A stretch of DNA of 64,000 nucleotides from Hymenobacter convexus (GCF_030580955.1 NZ_JAUQON010000005.1:186001-250000); one strand, 5' to 3'. Shown: positions 35,197 to 44,764, counted from the first letter of the stretch. Notes: generated by a model from the letters alone, not told the origin. Translations and numbers: made by a program.

Positions 35197-37602
35197 ATGG
35201 CAGCCAACCCCTTCGTCCTGTTTTTTCGAGACCTGAACAACGGCCAGGTGGCGCGGGTAGGCGGCAAAAACGCCTCCCTGGGCGAGATGTTCAACCGCCT
35301 CAGCGCCCAAGGCATCAACGTGCCGAACGGGTTTGCCACCACGGCCGAGGCCTACGCCTTGTTTCTGGACGAAAACCACCTGCGCGAGCCGCTCACGGCC
35401 CTGCTGGCGAAGCTCGACACCCAGGAGTTCGCCAACCTGCCCGAAATCGGGGCGCAGGCCCGGGCTCTGGTGCGCGCGGCCGCGCTGCCTTCGCCGGTGG
35501 CCACGGCCATCACCGATGCCTACCATGAGCTGCGCGCCGGCTACGAGCACGAAATTCAGGTAGCTGTGCGCAGCAGCGCCACGGCCGAGGACCTGCCCAC
35601 GGCCAGCTTTGCTGGCCAGCACGACTCCTTTCTGGACGTGCGCAGCGCCGCCGGCGTGCTGGAAGCCTGCCACAAGTGCTTTCTCTCCTTGTTTAATGAC
35701 CGGGCCATCAAGTACCGGGTGCAGAACGGGTTTGAGCACCTGAAAGTGGCTCTCTCGGTGGGCGTGCAAGCCATGGTGCGGTCGGATTTGGCCTCGGCCG
35801 GCGTGGCCTTCACCATCGAGCCCGAAACCGGCCACGACAACCTGCTCTACCTCACCGGCAGCTGGGGCCTGGGCGAAAACGTGGTGCAGGGCGCCGTGAA
35901 CCCCGACGAGTTCTACCTCTTCAAGCCCGCCTTGCGCAACGGCAAGCGGGCGCTGGTGCGCAAGCAACTCGGCGACAAGGCCCTGACCATGCGCTACGCC
36001 ACCGGCCCCGGCGCCAGCGCCGCCGGCACCAAAAACACCGAAACCCCGGCCGGGCGCCGCGCCGAGTTCGTGCTCAGCGACGCCGAAGCCGAGCTGCTGG
36101 GCCGCTGGTGCCTGAAGATTGAGGAGCACTACGGCATGCCGATGGACATCGAATGGGCCAAGGATGGCCTGAACAACGAGCTGTACATCGTGCAGGCCCG
36201 GCCCGAAACCGTGCACCACGGCCGCCGGGCGCTGCGCCTGCACGAGTACCACCTCACCGGGCGCGGCCCGCTGCTGGCCACCGGTAAGGCCGTGGGCAGC
36301 CAGATTGCCACCGGCACGGCCCGCCTCATCGACTCGCCGGCCGACGGCCACCGCCTGCAGCCCGGCGACATCCTCGTGACCAACAGCACCAGCCCGGACT
36401 GGAACGCGGTGCTCAAAAAGGCTGCCGTCATCGTCACCAACCAGGGCGGGCGCACCAGCCACGCCGCCATTGTAGCGCGCGAGCTGGGCCTCTCGGCCGT
36501 GGTGGGTACGCTCGATGCGACCCTGAAAATCCGGGACGGCCAGCGCATCACCGTCTCATGCGCCGAGGGCGACGAAGGCCACATCTACGACGGCGAGCTG
36601 GCTTTTGAGGAAACCGAGGTGGATTTGGAGCACCTGGCCCAGCCCCACACCAAGCCCCTGCTCATCCTCGCCGACCCCGACCGGGCCCTCACACTGGCCC
36701 GCTACCCCAGCCAGGGCGTGGGGCTGCTGCGCATGGAATTCATCATCAACAACGCCATTCGGGTGCACCCCATGGCCCTGGTGGCCTTCGACCAGCTCAC
36801 CGACTCGCGCGCCCGCGCGGAAATCACGGCCCTCACTGAGCATTATCCCAGTAAGCCCGAGTACTTCATCGAGAAGCTGGCCGAGGCCCTGGGCTTCGTG
36901 GCGGCGGCGTTTTATCCGCGCGAAGTCATCGTGCGCCTGAGCGACTTCAAGACCAACGAGTACGCCAACCTGCTGGGCGGGCGGCAGTTCGAGCCGGCCG
37001 AGGAAAACCCCATGCTGGGCTTCCGGGGCGCGTCGCGCTACTACAGCCCGCAGTACCGCGAGGGCTTCCGGCTCGAATGTGAGGCCCTGAAGCGCGTACG
37101 CCACGACATGGGCCTGACCAACGTGAAGGTGATGGTGCCCTTCTGCCGCACCGTGGCCGAGGGCCGCCAAGTCATCGACCTCATGGCCGATTTCGGGCTG
37201 AAGCAGGGCGCGGAAGGCCTGGAAATCTACGTGATGGCCGAAATCCCGAGCAACGTCATCCTAGCCGAGGAGTTCGCGCAGGTGTTCGACGGCTTCTCCA
37301 TCGGCTCGAACGACCTCACCCAGCTCACCCTGGGCTTGGACCGTGACTCGGCCATCGTGAGCGGGCTTTTCGACGAGCGCAACGAGGCCGTGACCCGGCT
37401 GCTGGAACTGATGATACGCGCCGCCAAGGCCCACGGCCGGCCCATCGGCCTCTGCGGCCAGGCTCCGAGCGACTACCCGGAGTTTGCCCAGTTCTTGGTC
37501 GAGCAGGGCATCGACAGCATCTCCTTCACGCCCGACGCGCTGCTCAAAGGCATGGCCAACATGGTGCACGCCGAGGAAGTGGTGGCGGATGAGTACCCGT
37601 AG
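35197..37602 (+). CDS. ppsA: Phosphoenolpyruvate synthase
   Basis: 801 residues, the normal length. N-terminal ATP-grasp-like nucleotide domain (VRSSATAEDLPTASFAGQHDS in part), central phosphohistidine domain with GGRTSHAAIVARELGL (His422), and C-terminal PEP/pyruvate barrel with MVPFCRTV, NDLTQLTLGLDRDS and CGQAPSDYPEFA. It converts pyruvate and ATP to PEP, AMP and phosphate in the cytoplasm. PEP synthase is a member of low-oxygen regulons in other bacteria. The promoter region has a proposed FNR-type site. Confidence 0.95.
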   Translation: MAANPFVLFFRDLNNGQVARVGGKNASLGEMFNRLSAQGINVPNGFATTAEAYALFLDENHLREPLTALLAKLDTQEFANLPEIGAQARALVRAAALPSPVATAITDAYHELRAGYEHEIQVAVRSSATAEDLPTASFAGQHDSFLDVRSAAGVLEACHKCFLSLFNDRAIKYRVQNGFEHLKVALSVGVQAMVRSDLASAGVAFTIEPETGHDNLLYLTGSWGLGENVVQGAVNPDEFYLFKPALRNGKRALVRKQLGDKALTMRYATGPGASAAGTKNTETPAGRRAEFVLSDAEAELLGRWCLKIEEHYGMPMDIEWAKDGLNNELYIVQARPETVHHGRRALRLHEYHLTGRGPLLATGKAVGSQIATGTARLIDSPADGHRLQPGDILVTNSTSPDWNAVLKKAAVIVTNQGGRTSHAAIVARELGLSAVVGTLDATLKIRDGQRITVSCAEGDEGHIYDGELAFEETEVDLEHLAQPHTKPLLILADPDRALTLARYPSQGVGLLRMEFIINNAIRVHPMALVAFDQLTDSRARAEITALTEHYPSKPEYFIEKLAEALGFVAAAFYPREVIVRLSDFKTNEYANLLGGRQFEPAEENPMLGFRGASRYYSPQYREGFRLECEALKRVRHDMGLTNVKVMVPFCRTVAEGRQVIDLMADFGLKQGAEGLEIYVMAEIPSNVILAEEFAQVFDGFSIGSNDLTQLTLGLDRDSAIVSGLFDERNEAVTRLLELMIRAAKAHGRPIGLCGQAPSDYPEFAQFLVEQGIDSISFTPDALLKGMANMVHAEEVVADEYP

Positions 37603-37626
37603 GAAAGGATGCGAGAAGTTATAAGC

Positions 37627-37725
37627 ACGTCATGCTGAGCGCAGCCGAAGCATCTCTACCGCTTCGTTGCAGCGAAGTTGATTACTCACGAGGTAGAGAT
37701 GCTTCGGCTGCGCTCAGCATGACGT
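37627..37725. repeat. GTCATGCTGAGCG-class hairpin repeat
   Basis: Perfect 34-base arms at 37627-37660 and 37692-37725. The arm sequence is that of the 5401 copy (GAGCGCAGCCG). Between ppsA and mlaE. Confidence 0.92.
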
Positions 37726-37767
37726 TCATTTTCTCACTTCCCACCATCTCACTTCCCACTTCCACCC

Positions 37768-38526
37768 ATGCCCGACGAGTCCCTTCTAGCTGAAACCGGC
37801 GCGATGACCAGCTTCGCGGGGCGCTTCTTTCGGGAGGGGTTTCGGCCGCGCTATGAGGTGGCCGAGCTGCTGCACCAGTGCTACGTGGTGGGCTACCAGT
37901 CGCTGCCGATGGTGGGCATCACGGGCTTCATCATGGGCATGGTGCTGACCTTGCAAAGCCGGCCCACCATGGCCCAGTTCGGGGCCGAATCGTGGATTCC
38001 GGTGATGGTGGGACTGACCATTATCCGGGAGATGGGGCCGATAATCACGGCCCTGATTTTTGCGGGCAAAATCGGGTCCAGCATCGGGGCCGAGCTGGGC
38101 TCGATGCGCGTGACCGAGCAGATTGACGCCATGGAAGTCTCGGGCACCAACCCCTTTAAGTACCTGGTGGTGACGCGGGTGCTGGCCACCACGCTCATGC
38201 TGCCGGTGCTCACGGTGCTGGCCGATGCCATTGGATTGTACGCTTCCTACCTGGGCCTCAACATGCGGGGCACCACCACGCTGGCGCTCTTTGCCAACAA
38301 CGTGCTGAGCGGGCTCTCCTTCGGCGACGTGCTGCCGGCCTTCATCAAGACCTACTTTTTTGGCTTTGCCATCGGCGTCATCGGCTGCTACAAAGGGTAT
38401 TTCTCCGACAAGGGCACCGAGGGCGTGGGGCAGGCCGCCAACTCGGCCGTGGTGGTGGCCTCGCTGGTCATTTTCCTGCTCGACTTGCTGGCCGTGCAAA
38501 TAACTGGTTTGATGGGGCTTAACTAA
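37768..38526 (+). CDS. mlaE: MlaE-type ABC transporter permease
   Basis: 252 residues with five or six membrane helices and the MlaE/YrbE signature EMGPIITALIFAGKIGSSIGAELGSM followed by EQIDAMEVSG. With MlaF and MlaD it forms the inner-membrane complex that moves phospholipids between the two membranes. Adjacent to the ATPase gene (12 bases), with mlaD further downstream. Confidence 0.93.
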   Translation: MPDESLLAETGAMTSFAGRFFREGFRPRYEVAELLHQCYVVGYQSLPMVGITGFIMGMVLTLQSRPTMAQFGAESWIPVMVGLTIIREMGPIITALIFAGKIGSSIGAELGSMRVTEQIDAMEVSGTNPFKYLVVTRVLATTLMLPVLTVLADAIGLYASYLGLNMRGTTTLALFANNVLSGLSFGDVLPAFIKTYFFGFAIGVIGCYKGYFSDKGTEGVGQAANSAVVVASLVIFLLDLLAVQITGLMGLN

Positions 38527-38538
38527 CGCTCATTGGCT

Positions 38539-39324
38539 ATGCAACCCGACTCCATCATTCAGGAAATGCCCCGCGTAGCCGCCCCGCCCGGGGCGTCGGA
38601 AACGGTACTCGTGGTGGACCACGTCAGCAAGTCGTTTGGTGAGAACCACGTGCTGCGCGACTTTTCGCTGGCCCTGCACCGGGGCGAAAACGTGGTGGTG
38701 CTGGGCAAATCCGGCTCGGGCAAGTCGGTGCTCATCAAGTGCATCATCGGCCTACTGGCGCCCAATGCCGGCCAAATCACGGTGCTGGGCCAGGACGTGG
38801 CCACCCTCGACCACGGAGCCATGGACCGGCTGCGGGCCAAGGTCGGCTTCCTCTTCCAAAGCAACGCCCTCTACGACTCGATGACCGTGCGCGACAACTT
38901 GCTGTTTCCGCTGCGCCGCCACTGGCTGGACCACGGCCCGGCCGAGGAAGACGCCCTGGTGCGCCAGGCCCTGGCCGACGTGGGCCTGGAACACACCGCC
39001 GACATGATGCCGGCCGAACTCTCGGGCGGCATGCGCAAGCGCATCGCGCTGGCCCGCACCCTCATTCTGCGCCCCGACATCATCCTCTACGACGAGCCCA
39101 CCACCGGCCTCGACCCCGTGACAGCCCGTGAAATCGACCACCTCATCCGCGAGGTGCAGCAGAAATACCGCACCTCGGCCCTCATCATTTCGCACGACAT
39201 GAGCTGCGTGCGCCTCGTGGCCGACCGCGTGGTGCTGCTCGTGGACGGTCGCTGCTACGCCAAGGGGACTTATGAGGAGCTAGCCAATAAGCTAGATCCG
39301 AAAGTGCGCGAGTTTTTTGCTTGA
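38539..39324 (+). CDS. mlaF: MlaF-type ABC transporter ATPase
   Basis: 261 residues from the ATG at 38539. Walker A GKSGSGKS, Q-loop LFQSNALYDSMTV, signature LSGGMRKR, Walker B DIILYDEPTTGLDP and the His-loop SHD are all intact. It drives the MlaE/MlaD lipid transporter in the cytoplasm at the inner membrane. An in-frame TTG two codons earlier is less likely. Confidence 0.93.
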   Translation: MQPDSIIQEMPRVAAPPGASETVLVVDHVSKSFGENHVLRDFSLALHRGENVVVLGKSGSGKSVLIKCIIGLLAPNAGQITVLGQDVATLDHGAMDRLRAKVGFLFQSNALYDSMTVRDNLLFPLRRHWLDHGPAEEDALVRQALADVGLEHTADMMPAELSGGMRKRIALARTLILRPDIILYDEPTTGLDPVTAREIDHLIREVQQKYRTSALIISHDMSCVRLVADRVVLLVDGRCYAKGTYEELANKLDPKVREFFA

Positions 39325-39326
39325 GA

Positions 39327-39436
39327 GAACGTCATGCAGAGCGTAGCGAAGCATCTCGCTTGCCATCACTAATTCTTTTTTAACGATTGAATTACTACCC
39401 CACGCGAGATGCTTCGCTACGCTCTGCATGACGTTC
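39327..39436. repeat. GTCATGCAGAGCGTAGCGAAGCATCTCGC-class hairpin repeat (first 20 bases given by core GTCATGCAGAGCG)
   Basis: Perfect 33-base arms at 39327-39359 and 39404-39436 with an A/T-rich loop. It is a variant of the GTCATGCTGAGCG class in which the arm reads GCAGAGCGTAGCGAAG and the opposite arm has the matching changes. It begins just after the mlaF stop. Confidence 0.92.
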
Positions 39437-39439
39437 CTT

Positions 39440-39495
39440 TTGCTCATTGCTCATTGCTCATTGCTCATTGCTCATTGCTCATTGCTCATTGCTTA
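39440..39495 (+). repeat. Tandem heptamer repeat (TTGCTCA) in front of mlaD
   Basis: Seven exact copies of TTGCTCA (39440-39488) and an eighth altered copy, TTGCTTA (39489-39495), run to within four bases of the mlaD ATG. Copy number changes by slippage would move the mlaD start relative to any upstream promoter by 7 bp steps. Confidence 0.95.
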
Positions 39496-39499
39496 ACCC

Positions 39500-40501
39500 A
39501 TGCCTGAACGCCCGACCGGAAATTATGTGAAGCTGGGCCTGTTCGTGGTCGTGGGATTGGTGTGCCTGCTGGGCACGCTCTACCTGCTGGGGCGCCAGCA
39601 GAACCTGTTCAGCCGCAGCTTGGTGGTGCAGGCCGATTTTCGCAACGTGTCGGGCCTGCTCACCGGTAATAATGTGCGGCTGGGTGGCATCACGGTAGGC
39701 ACCGTTCGCCAAATTAAATTGCTCAACGACAGTACGGTGCGCGTATTCATCAACCTGAACCGCGACGCCCAGCCCTTCGTGCGCCAAAACGCGGTGGCCG
39801 CCATCGGCACCGATGGGCTGGTGGGCAATACCATCATCAACCTAGCGGCGCGGCCCGGCCCCGCCCCGCCCGTGCAGCCCGGCGACCAGCTGCGCACCCG
39901 CCGCCCCGTGGGCATAGATGACCTGCTGGGCACCTTCGACAAATCGAACAAAAACCTGGTTGGCATCACCCAGGACCTGCGCCAGATTACCGGCAAGCTC
40001 AACGGCAGCAATGCCCTGTGGGAGTTGCTCGACGACCGCGCCCTGGCCGACAACCTGCGCCGCAGCCTGCGCAACGCCGCCACGGCCAGCGCCCGGCTCA
40101 GCGCCGCCTCGCAGGATGTGGCGGGCCTCACCGGCGGCGTGCGGCGGGGGCGGGGCCCGCTGGGCTACCTGCTCACCGACACCGCGTTTGCCGGGCAGCT
40201 GGGGCACGTCTCGCGCCGCCTGGCCGGCAGCTCCGATACCCTGAACGCCCTGGTTTCGGGCCTGAAAACCCAGCTGAATATTGGGGCCGGCCCGCTGCAT
40301 ACAATTCTCACCGACACGGCCGCCAGCCGGCAGCTGCGCCAAACCATGCAGCACGTGGAGCAAGGCACGGCCGGTTTCAGCCGCAGCATGGACGCGTTGC
40401 AGCACACCTTCCTGCTGCGCGGCTACCTGCGCCGCCAGCAGAAAAAACAGGCCCGCGAAAAGGCGGCCACTGCCCCCGTCGCCCGGCGCAATGCCGACTA
40501 G
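39500..40501 (+). CDS. mlaD: MlaD-type MCE-domain lipid transport protein
   Basis: 333 residues. One N-terminal membrane helix (KLGLFVVVGLVCLLGTLYLLG) is followed by the MCE domain (QADFRNVSGLLTGNNVRLGGITVGTVRQI in part) and a long, mostly helical periplasmic tail. It is the substrate-binding partner of MlaE/MlaF in the periplasm. The tail, longer than in E. coli MlaD, is common in Bacteroidota. A rho-independent terminator follows. Confidence 0.9.
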   Translation: MPERPTGNYVKLGLFVVVGLVCLLGTLYLLGRQQNLFSRSLVVQADFRNVSGLLTGNNVRLGGITVGTVRQIKLLNDSTVRVFINLNRDAQPFVRQNAVAAIGTDGLVGNTIINLAARPGPAPPVQPGDQLRTRRPVGIDDLLGTFDKSNKNLVGITQDLRQITGKLNGSNALWELLDDRALADNLRRSLRNAATASARLSAASQDVAGLTGGVRRGRGPLGYLLTDTAFAGQLGHVSRRLAGSSDTLNALVSGLKTQLNIGAGPLHTILTDTAASRQLRQTMQHVEQGTAGFSRSMDALQHTFLLRGYLRRQQKKQAREKAATAPVARRNAD

Positions 40502-40521
40502 CCGGCCCACTCGCCAAGCCG

Positions 40522-40557
40522 AAAAAGGCCCGGAAACGGCGGTTTCCGGGCCTTTTT
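40522..40557. terminator. Bidirectional rho-independent terminator
   Basis: AAAAAGGCCCGGAAAC (40522-40537) and GTTTCCGGGCCTTTTT (40542-40557) form a perfect 16-bp stem with A and T tracts at the base. It sits between convergent mlaD and usp genes and works for both. Confidence 0.92.
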
Positions 40558-40575
40558 GCGTCGGTGGAGCTTGCG

Positions 40576-41448
40576 TCATTCCATCTGAAATGTTAGCACT
40601 GGGGGGAAGGCGTGCGTAGCCACATTTTCGGCAATGCTGGCTTGCAGGAAGCGGATCAGTCCCGTGCGGCCGTGGGTTGGGAGCAATACCAAATCGGCCT
40701 GAAATTGCCGGGCAAATGCCGTTATGCCGGCGCTGGGACTACCCGAAAGCCGCACGTGCATCTCATAACGGTCCAGTTCATGGCGCTGGACAAAAGCCAG
40801 CATCCGCTCCAGCGCAGCCGGTTCCTGCCGCGTTCCGGATACCACGCACAACAGGTGCAACACGGCTTCAGGAAACAGCGCCTGCAGGCGGCGTAGCTCC
40901 GGCACGGCACGGTCGGTTTCGGAAGAGAAGTCCGAGGGAAACACCATTTTCTGCACGTGAAATTCACCGGCCGGATGCTTCACTGCCAGCACCGGGCAAG
41001 GAGCGGTGCGCACCAGCCGCTCGGTATTCGAGCCGAAGAAAAAGTGTTCGGTGGCGGTGTGGCCCTGTGCGCCTATTGCCACCAAATCAATGGCTTGGTG
41101 CTCAAATATATTTGTGAGGGCTTCGCTCAGGCGGGCGGCCTGCACAAACTCCTGCACTGGCACGCCGGGCGCGAGGGCGGCGGCTTCGGCTATGAGGCGG
41201 TGCAGCCGACGTTTGGTGATATCCAGGAGCTTGATGACGAAGATGTCGTCCAGGCTGCTGCCATTGCTGTTGGGCAGCTCCGAGCCATTTACCGGGCCGC
41301 CGTAGGTGCTGAAGTTGGCCGTTTCGGGCAGCTCCACGGCGTGCAGCAGCAGTACCCGGCCGCCGGTGCGCGCCGCCAGCCGCACGGCTACCTCAAAGGC
41401 ATGGTGGGATTCGGCCGAAAAATCGGTGGGAACAAGAATGTTCTTCAT
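40576..41448 (-). CDS. Universal stress protein, tandem UspA domains
   Basis: 290 residues. First domain MKNILVPTDFSAESHHAFEVAVRLA; the first domain ends with IGAQGHTATEHFFFGSNTERLVRTAPCPVLAV, which preserves the classical G-2x-G-9x-GS nucleotide-binding pattern. The second half ends LLPTHGRTGLIRFLQASIAENVATHA. This differs from the SLFHRSVTA form of the other Usps and is more like well-known ATP-binding Usps. Last gene of the hemF-pfkB-adh-usp unit (15 bases after adh). Confidence 0.92.
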   Translation of the reverse strand: MKNILVPTDFSAESHHAFEVAVRLAARTGGRVLLLHAVELPETANFSTYGGPVNGSELPNSNGSSLDDIFVIKLLDITKRRLHRLIAEAAALAPGVPVQEFVQAARLSEALTNIFEHQAIDLVAIGAQGHTATEHFFFGSNTERLVRTAPCPVLAVKHPAGEFHVQKMVFPSDFSSETDRAVPELRRLQALFPEAVLHLLCVVSGTRQEPAALERMLAFVQRHELDRYEMHVRLSGSPSAGITAFARQFQADLVLLPTHGRTGLIRFLQASIAENVATHAFPPVLTFQME

Positions 41449-41463
41449 GACAGAAAAAGGCGA

Positions 41464-42570
41464 TTAAATGGCAATGGGCTCGTTTTGCGCACGCTTGGTG
41501 GGTTGTCGGGCTTCGGCCGTTGCTGCCTTGGAAGGGGCGGGCAGGGTCAGGTCGAGCACGACGCGGCCCGCGATGGTGCCGGCTTTCATGGCGTCGAGCA
41601 CCTGGTTGATATTTTCCAGGGGCTCGCAGCGGTAGTGCACTTTCACCTTGCCCGTGGCGGCGAAGGCCAGGCTCTCGGTGAGGTCCTGCCGGGTGCCCAC
41701 AATGGAGCCGCGCACGGTTTTGCGAGTGAGTACCACCTCGAAAATGTTCAGCGGAAACTCGCCGGGCGGCAGGCCCACCAGCGCCAGCGTGCCGCCGCGC
41801 CGCAGCATGCCCACGCCCTGCGCAAACGCCGGCTGCGACGGCGCCGTAATGAGCACCCCGTGCGCCCCGCCAATGCGCTGCTGAATGGCGGCCACCGCGT
41901 CTTCCTCCGAGGCATTTATGGCTACTTCGGCACCCACGGCCTGCGCCAGGCGCAGCTTGTCGGACTGCACGTCGACGGCGGCCACGCGCATGCCCATGGC
42001 TTTGGCGTATTGCACGGCCAGGTGGCCCAGCCCGCCCACGCCCGAAATCACCACCCACTGGCCCGGCTTCACCTCGGTTTCTTTCAGCCCTTTATAGACC
42101 GTGACGCCCGCGCACAGGATGGGCGCGGCCTCCTGAAACGAGAGGTTGTCGGGCAGCAGTCCCACGTAGTTGGGGTCGGCCAATATGTACTCGGCGTAGC
42201 TGCCGGGCACCGAGTAGCCGGTGTTTTGCTGCTGCGGGCACAGCGTTTCCCAGCCCGTGAGGCAGTATTCGCAGTGGCCGCAGGTGGTGTGCAGCCAGGG
42301 CACGCCCACGCGGTGGCCCACTTTCACGTGCTCGACGCCCGCGCCCACGGCCACCACCGTGCCCGCACCCTCGTGGCCCGGAATCAGGGGCAGCGCGGCC
42401 TTCACCGGCCAGTCGCCGTTGATGGCGTGCAAGTCGGTGTGGCACACCCCGCAGGCGGCCACTTGCACGAGGATGCGGCCGGCCGGCACCGCCGGCACCG
42501 GGACTTGTTCAATTTGCAAGGGCTGGCCGTAGCCGTGGCACACGGCGGCTTTCATGGTGGTGGGTATCAT
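41464..42570 (-). CDS. Zinc-dependent alcohol dehydrogenase (AdhP-like)
   Basis: 368 residues. Catalytic zinc ligands Cys43 and His66 (CGVCHTDLHA, GHEGAGTVVAVG), structural zinc Cys97, 100, 103 and 111 (CGHCEYCLTGWETLC), and NAD-binding GVGGLG. This is the propanol/ethanol-preferring AdhP type, which re-oxidises NADH by reducing aldehydes during fermentation. The C-terminus has a short extra tail (PAPSKAATAEARQPTKRAQNE in part). It lies between pfkB and usp. Confidence 0.92.
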   Translation of the reverse strand: MIPTTMKAAVCHGYGQPLQIEQVPVPAVPAGRILVQVAACGVCHTDLHAINGDWPVKAALPLIPGHEGAGTVVAVGAGVEHVKVGHRVGVPWLHTTCGHCEYCLTGWETLCPQQQNTGYSVPGSYAEYILADPNYVGLLPDNLSFQEAAPILCAGVTVYKGLKETEVKPGQWVVISGVGGLGHLAVQYAKAMGMRVAAVDVQSDKLRLAQAVGAEVAINASEEDAVAAIQQRIGGAHGVLITAPSQPAFAQGVGMLRRGGTLALVGLPPGEFPLNIFEVVLTRKTVRGSIVGTRQDLTESLAFAATGKVKVHYRCEPLENINQVLDAMKAGTIAGRVVLDLTLPAPSKAATAEARQPTKRAQNEPIAI

Positions 42571-42640
42571 GGCGAAGGGTTTGACAGAAAAGGTGAAAAA
42601 AGGGATGGGTTGAACTTGCTTTCGGCCGGCTTCGGGTGGC

Positions 42641-43597
42641 TCATGCCGCTACGCCGGCTGCCGGCATGGTTTGGAGCAGCTTCTGGTAGAGCCGTTCCGC
42701 GTCGGCGCGGTGGAACAGCTCGGTGCCGGGGTTCAGGGTGGCGGCCGTGCCGCAGGCCACGCCCAGGCGCACGGCTTCGGGCAGGCCTTGGCCCTGCGCC
42801 AGCGCGTGCACCAAGCCGGCCACCAGGCTGTCGCCGGCGCCCACGGTGCTGCGCCGTGTCACGGGCGGGGCCGGCACAAAGTCCTCCCCGTCGCGGGTGA
42901 CGAGGCAGGCGCCGTCCGGGCCCAACGACACCACCACGGCTTCGCAACTGCTGTTCTTCAGCAGCTCGCGCGCCGCGCCGGGCACGGCCGCCCGGTCGAG
43001 CGCAGGCCCGCCGGTGAGTTCGTTGAGCTCCCGCAAATTGGGCTTGATGAGGTAGGCGCCGGCCTCAATGGCGTGCCGCAGGGCCGGGCCCGAGGTATCG
43101 ACGATGACTTTGGTGCCGGCCTGCCTGGCCTGGCGCACCACTTTGCCCAAAAAGGTGGGCGACACACCCGGCGGCAGGCTGCCGCTCACCACCAGCAGTT
43201 CGGGCCGGCGCACAAACTGCGCGCAGGCCACCAGCACCTCGTGCTGCTCGGCGGGGGTGAGGCGGGCCGCCGGCATGCCAAACCGGTACTGTTGGTGCGT
43301 GGCGGTGTCAAGAACCACAAAATTTTCCCGCGTTGCATCCTGAATGGGCACCACCCGGTGGGCAATGCCCTCGGCGGCAAGCAAGTCCTGCAAACAGCGG
43401 CCCGCCGGCCCCCCGGCCGGAAACACCGCCACCGACAAGGTGCCGAGCCGCCGCAGGCCGCGCGACACGTTGATGCCGCCCCCGCCGGCGTCGACGGTGG
43501 GCCGGGCGCAGTGCAGTTTCCGGTCGGGCACCAGGCCGGCCACGTGGGTGCTTTTGTCCAGGGCAGGGCTGAGAGTTAGGGTGGCGATGGTACACAT
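42641..43597 (-). CDS. PfkB-family phosphofructokinase
   Basis: 318 residues from the ATG at 43597. GGGGINVSRGL (38-48), SGSLPPG (138-144), KPNLRELNEL (185-194) and the catalytic base in TVGAGDSLVAG (Asp256). The KPN-x-x-E form is that of 6-phosphofructokinase II/1-phosphofructokinase of the PfkB group. Phosphorylates fructose-6-phosphate or a related sugar phosphate. A pfkB gene is part of the mycobacterial DosR regulon. It follows hemF by 106 bases on the same strand. Confidence 0.9.
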   Translation of the reverse strand: MCTIATLTLSPALDKSTHVAGLVPDRKLHCARPTVDAGGGGINVSRGLRRLGTLSVAVFPAGGPAGRCLQDLLAAEGIAHRVVPIQDATRENFVVLDTATHQQYRFGMPAARLTPAEQHEVLVACAQFVRRPELLVVSGSLPPGVSPTFLGKVVRQARQAGTKVIVDTSGPALRHAIEAGAYLIKPNLRELNELTGGPALDRAAVPGAARELLKNSSCEAVVVSLGPDGACLVTRDGEDFVPAPPVTRRSTVGAGDSLVAGLVHALAQGQGLPEAVRLGVACGTAATLNPGTELFHRADAERLYQKLLQTMPAAGVAA

Positions 43598-43703
43598 GGC
43601 GCTGGCTTTTGGATGGATAATGGTTGGGGGCGCCGGGCCGCTGCGGGCCCGCGCATCAGGCCCCGGCCACAAAGGCGTGCGCCTGGCGGGTCGCGCTGAG
43701 CAG

Positions 43704-44633
43704 CTAAGCGGCGTTCAACCAGTCTATTCCCTGGCGAAGATGCCGTTGGGTATGGGCTTCGGGCGAGTCGGGTTCGGGCACCGTAGGCGGCCATGCTGCC
43801 TGCGGGGGCAGGCCCAGGCCGAGGGCGTTGGGGTGTTCGGCTTCATCCCCGGCCAGGGCAGCCCGTTCGACGAGTAAGCTGAACTCGGCATAGCGGCCCC
43901 GCCGCACGAGCTGCCACGCCTGCTCGCGCGGGGTGTAGGGCAGGGCGGCGTTTTGGCGCATCAGCGTGCCGTAGGTGCGGCCGTAGACTTCGCCCACGTC
44001 TTGCACAAAAGCGAAAAGCTCCTCAAACAGCCCGTCGCGGCCCACGGTGAGGCGGTCGAAGCAGAGGCCGCCCACGCCGCGCGTTTCGCGGCGGTGGGGC
44101 AGGTAGAAGTATTCATCGGCCCGCTGCTTGAAGCGCGCGTAATAGCCCGGGTCGTGCTGCTGGCACACTTCGGCCAACTGTTCATGAAACCAGCGGGCCT
44201 GGCGCTCGTCCACGTAAATGGGGGTTAAATCGAGGCCGCCGCCAAACCAGGCGTCCCCGTTGCGGGCCTCCACGTAGCGCAGGTTGAGGTGCGAGATGGG
44301 CACCATGGGGCTGCGCGGATGCTGCACTACCCGCACGCTGGCGCCGAATCGGGGGGGGCTGGGGCTGGTGGAGGCCGAGGCCGGCTGCCGGCTCATCTGG
44401 TTCCGGACGGAGGAGAAGACCACGCTGCCTTTCTCCACCACGGCGCCCTGCTGCAGCACGCGGGTGCAGGTGAGCCCCCCGCTTTCGGAGGCGCTTTCTA
44501 CACTGCTGAACCGGGTGCCGCTGCCATCGGCGGCTTCCAGCCGGTGGCAAAGCCAGTCCTGGTACTGGCGCATCCACGCCTCCACTTCGGTGCGGGGCGC
44601 AACGTGCACAGGGGAAAAAACTTCGCCATTCAT
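43704..44633 (-). CDS. hemF: Oxygen-dependent coproporphyrinogen III oxidase
   Basis: 309 residues with LNLRYVEARNGDAWFGGGLDLTP (in part), FHEQLAEVCQQHDPGYYARFKQRADEYF (in part) and GVGGLCFDRL. It oxidatively decarboxylates coproporphyrinogen III to protoporphyrinogen IX with O2, in haem synthesis. The use of the O2-requiring enzyme inside a putative low-oxygen unit makes sense if more enzyme is needed when O2 becomes scarce. Leader of the hemF-pfkB-adh-usp unit; putative operator at 44803-44818. Confidence 0.93.
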   Translation of the reverse strand: MNGEVFSPVHVAPRTEVEAWMRQYQDWLCHRLEAADGSGTRFSSVESASESGGLTCTRVLQQGAVVEKGSVVFSSVRNQMSRQPASASTSPSPPRFGASVRVVQHPRSPMVPISHLNLRYVEARNGDAWFGGGLDLTPIYVDERQARWFHEQLAEVCQQHDPGYYARFKQRADEYFYLPHRRETRGVGGLCFDRLTVGRDGLFEELFAFVQDVGEVYGRTYGTLMRQNAALPYTPREQAWQLVRRGRYAEFSLLVERAALAGDEAEHPNALGLGLPPQAAWPPTVPEPDSPEAHTQRHLRQGIDWLNAA

Positions 44634-44764
44634 GGCCTCGCAAGCAGCTACGGTGGATGTGTCGCGTAAATGCTAGTCGGCTGGAGTGGCGGCCCTCACG
44701 ACGCCCACTGTTCAAGGCTCGTTGCCCGGAAACTCCTGTTGAATAGCTCTGCAAAGCTCTTAGG

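Noticed and set aside
39440..39495. Tandem heptamer as a CRISPR array
   Set aside because: Units are 7 bp with no spacers; it is a simple tandem repeat.
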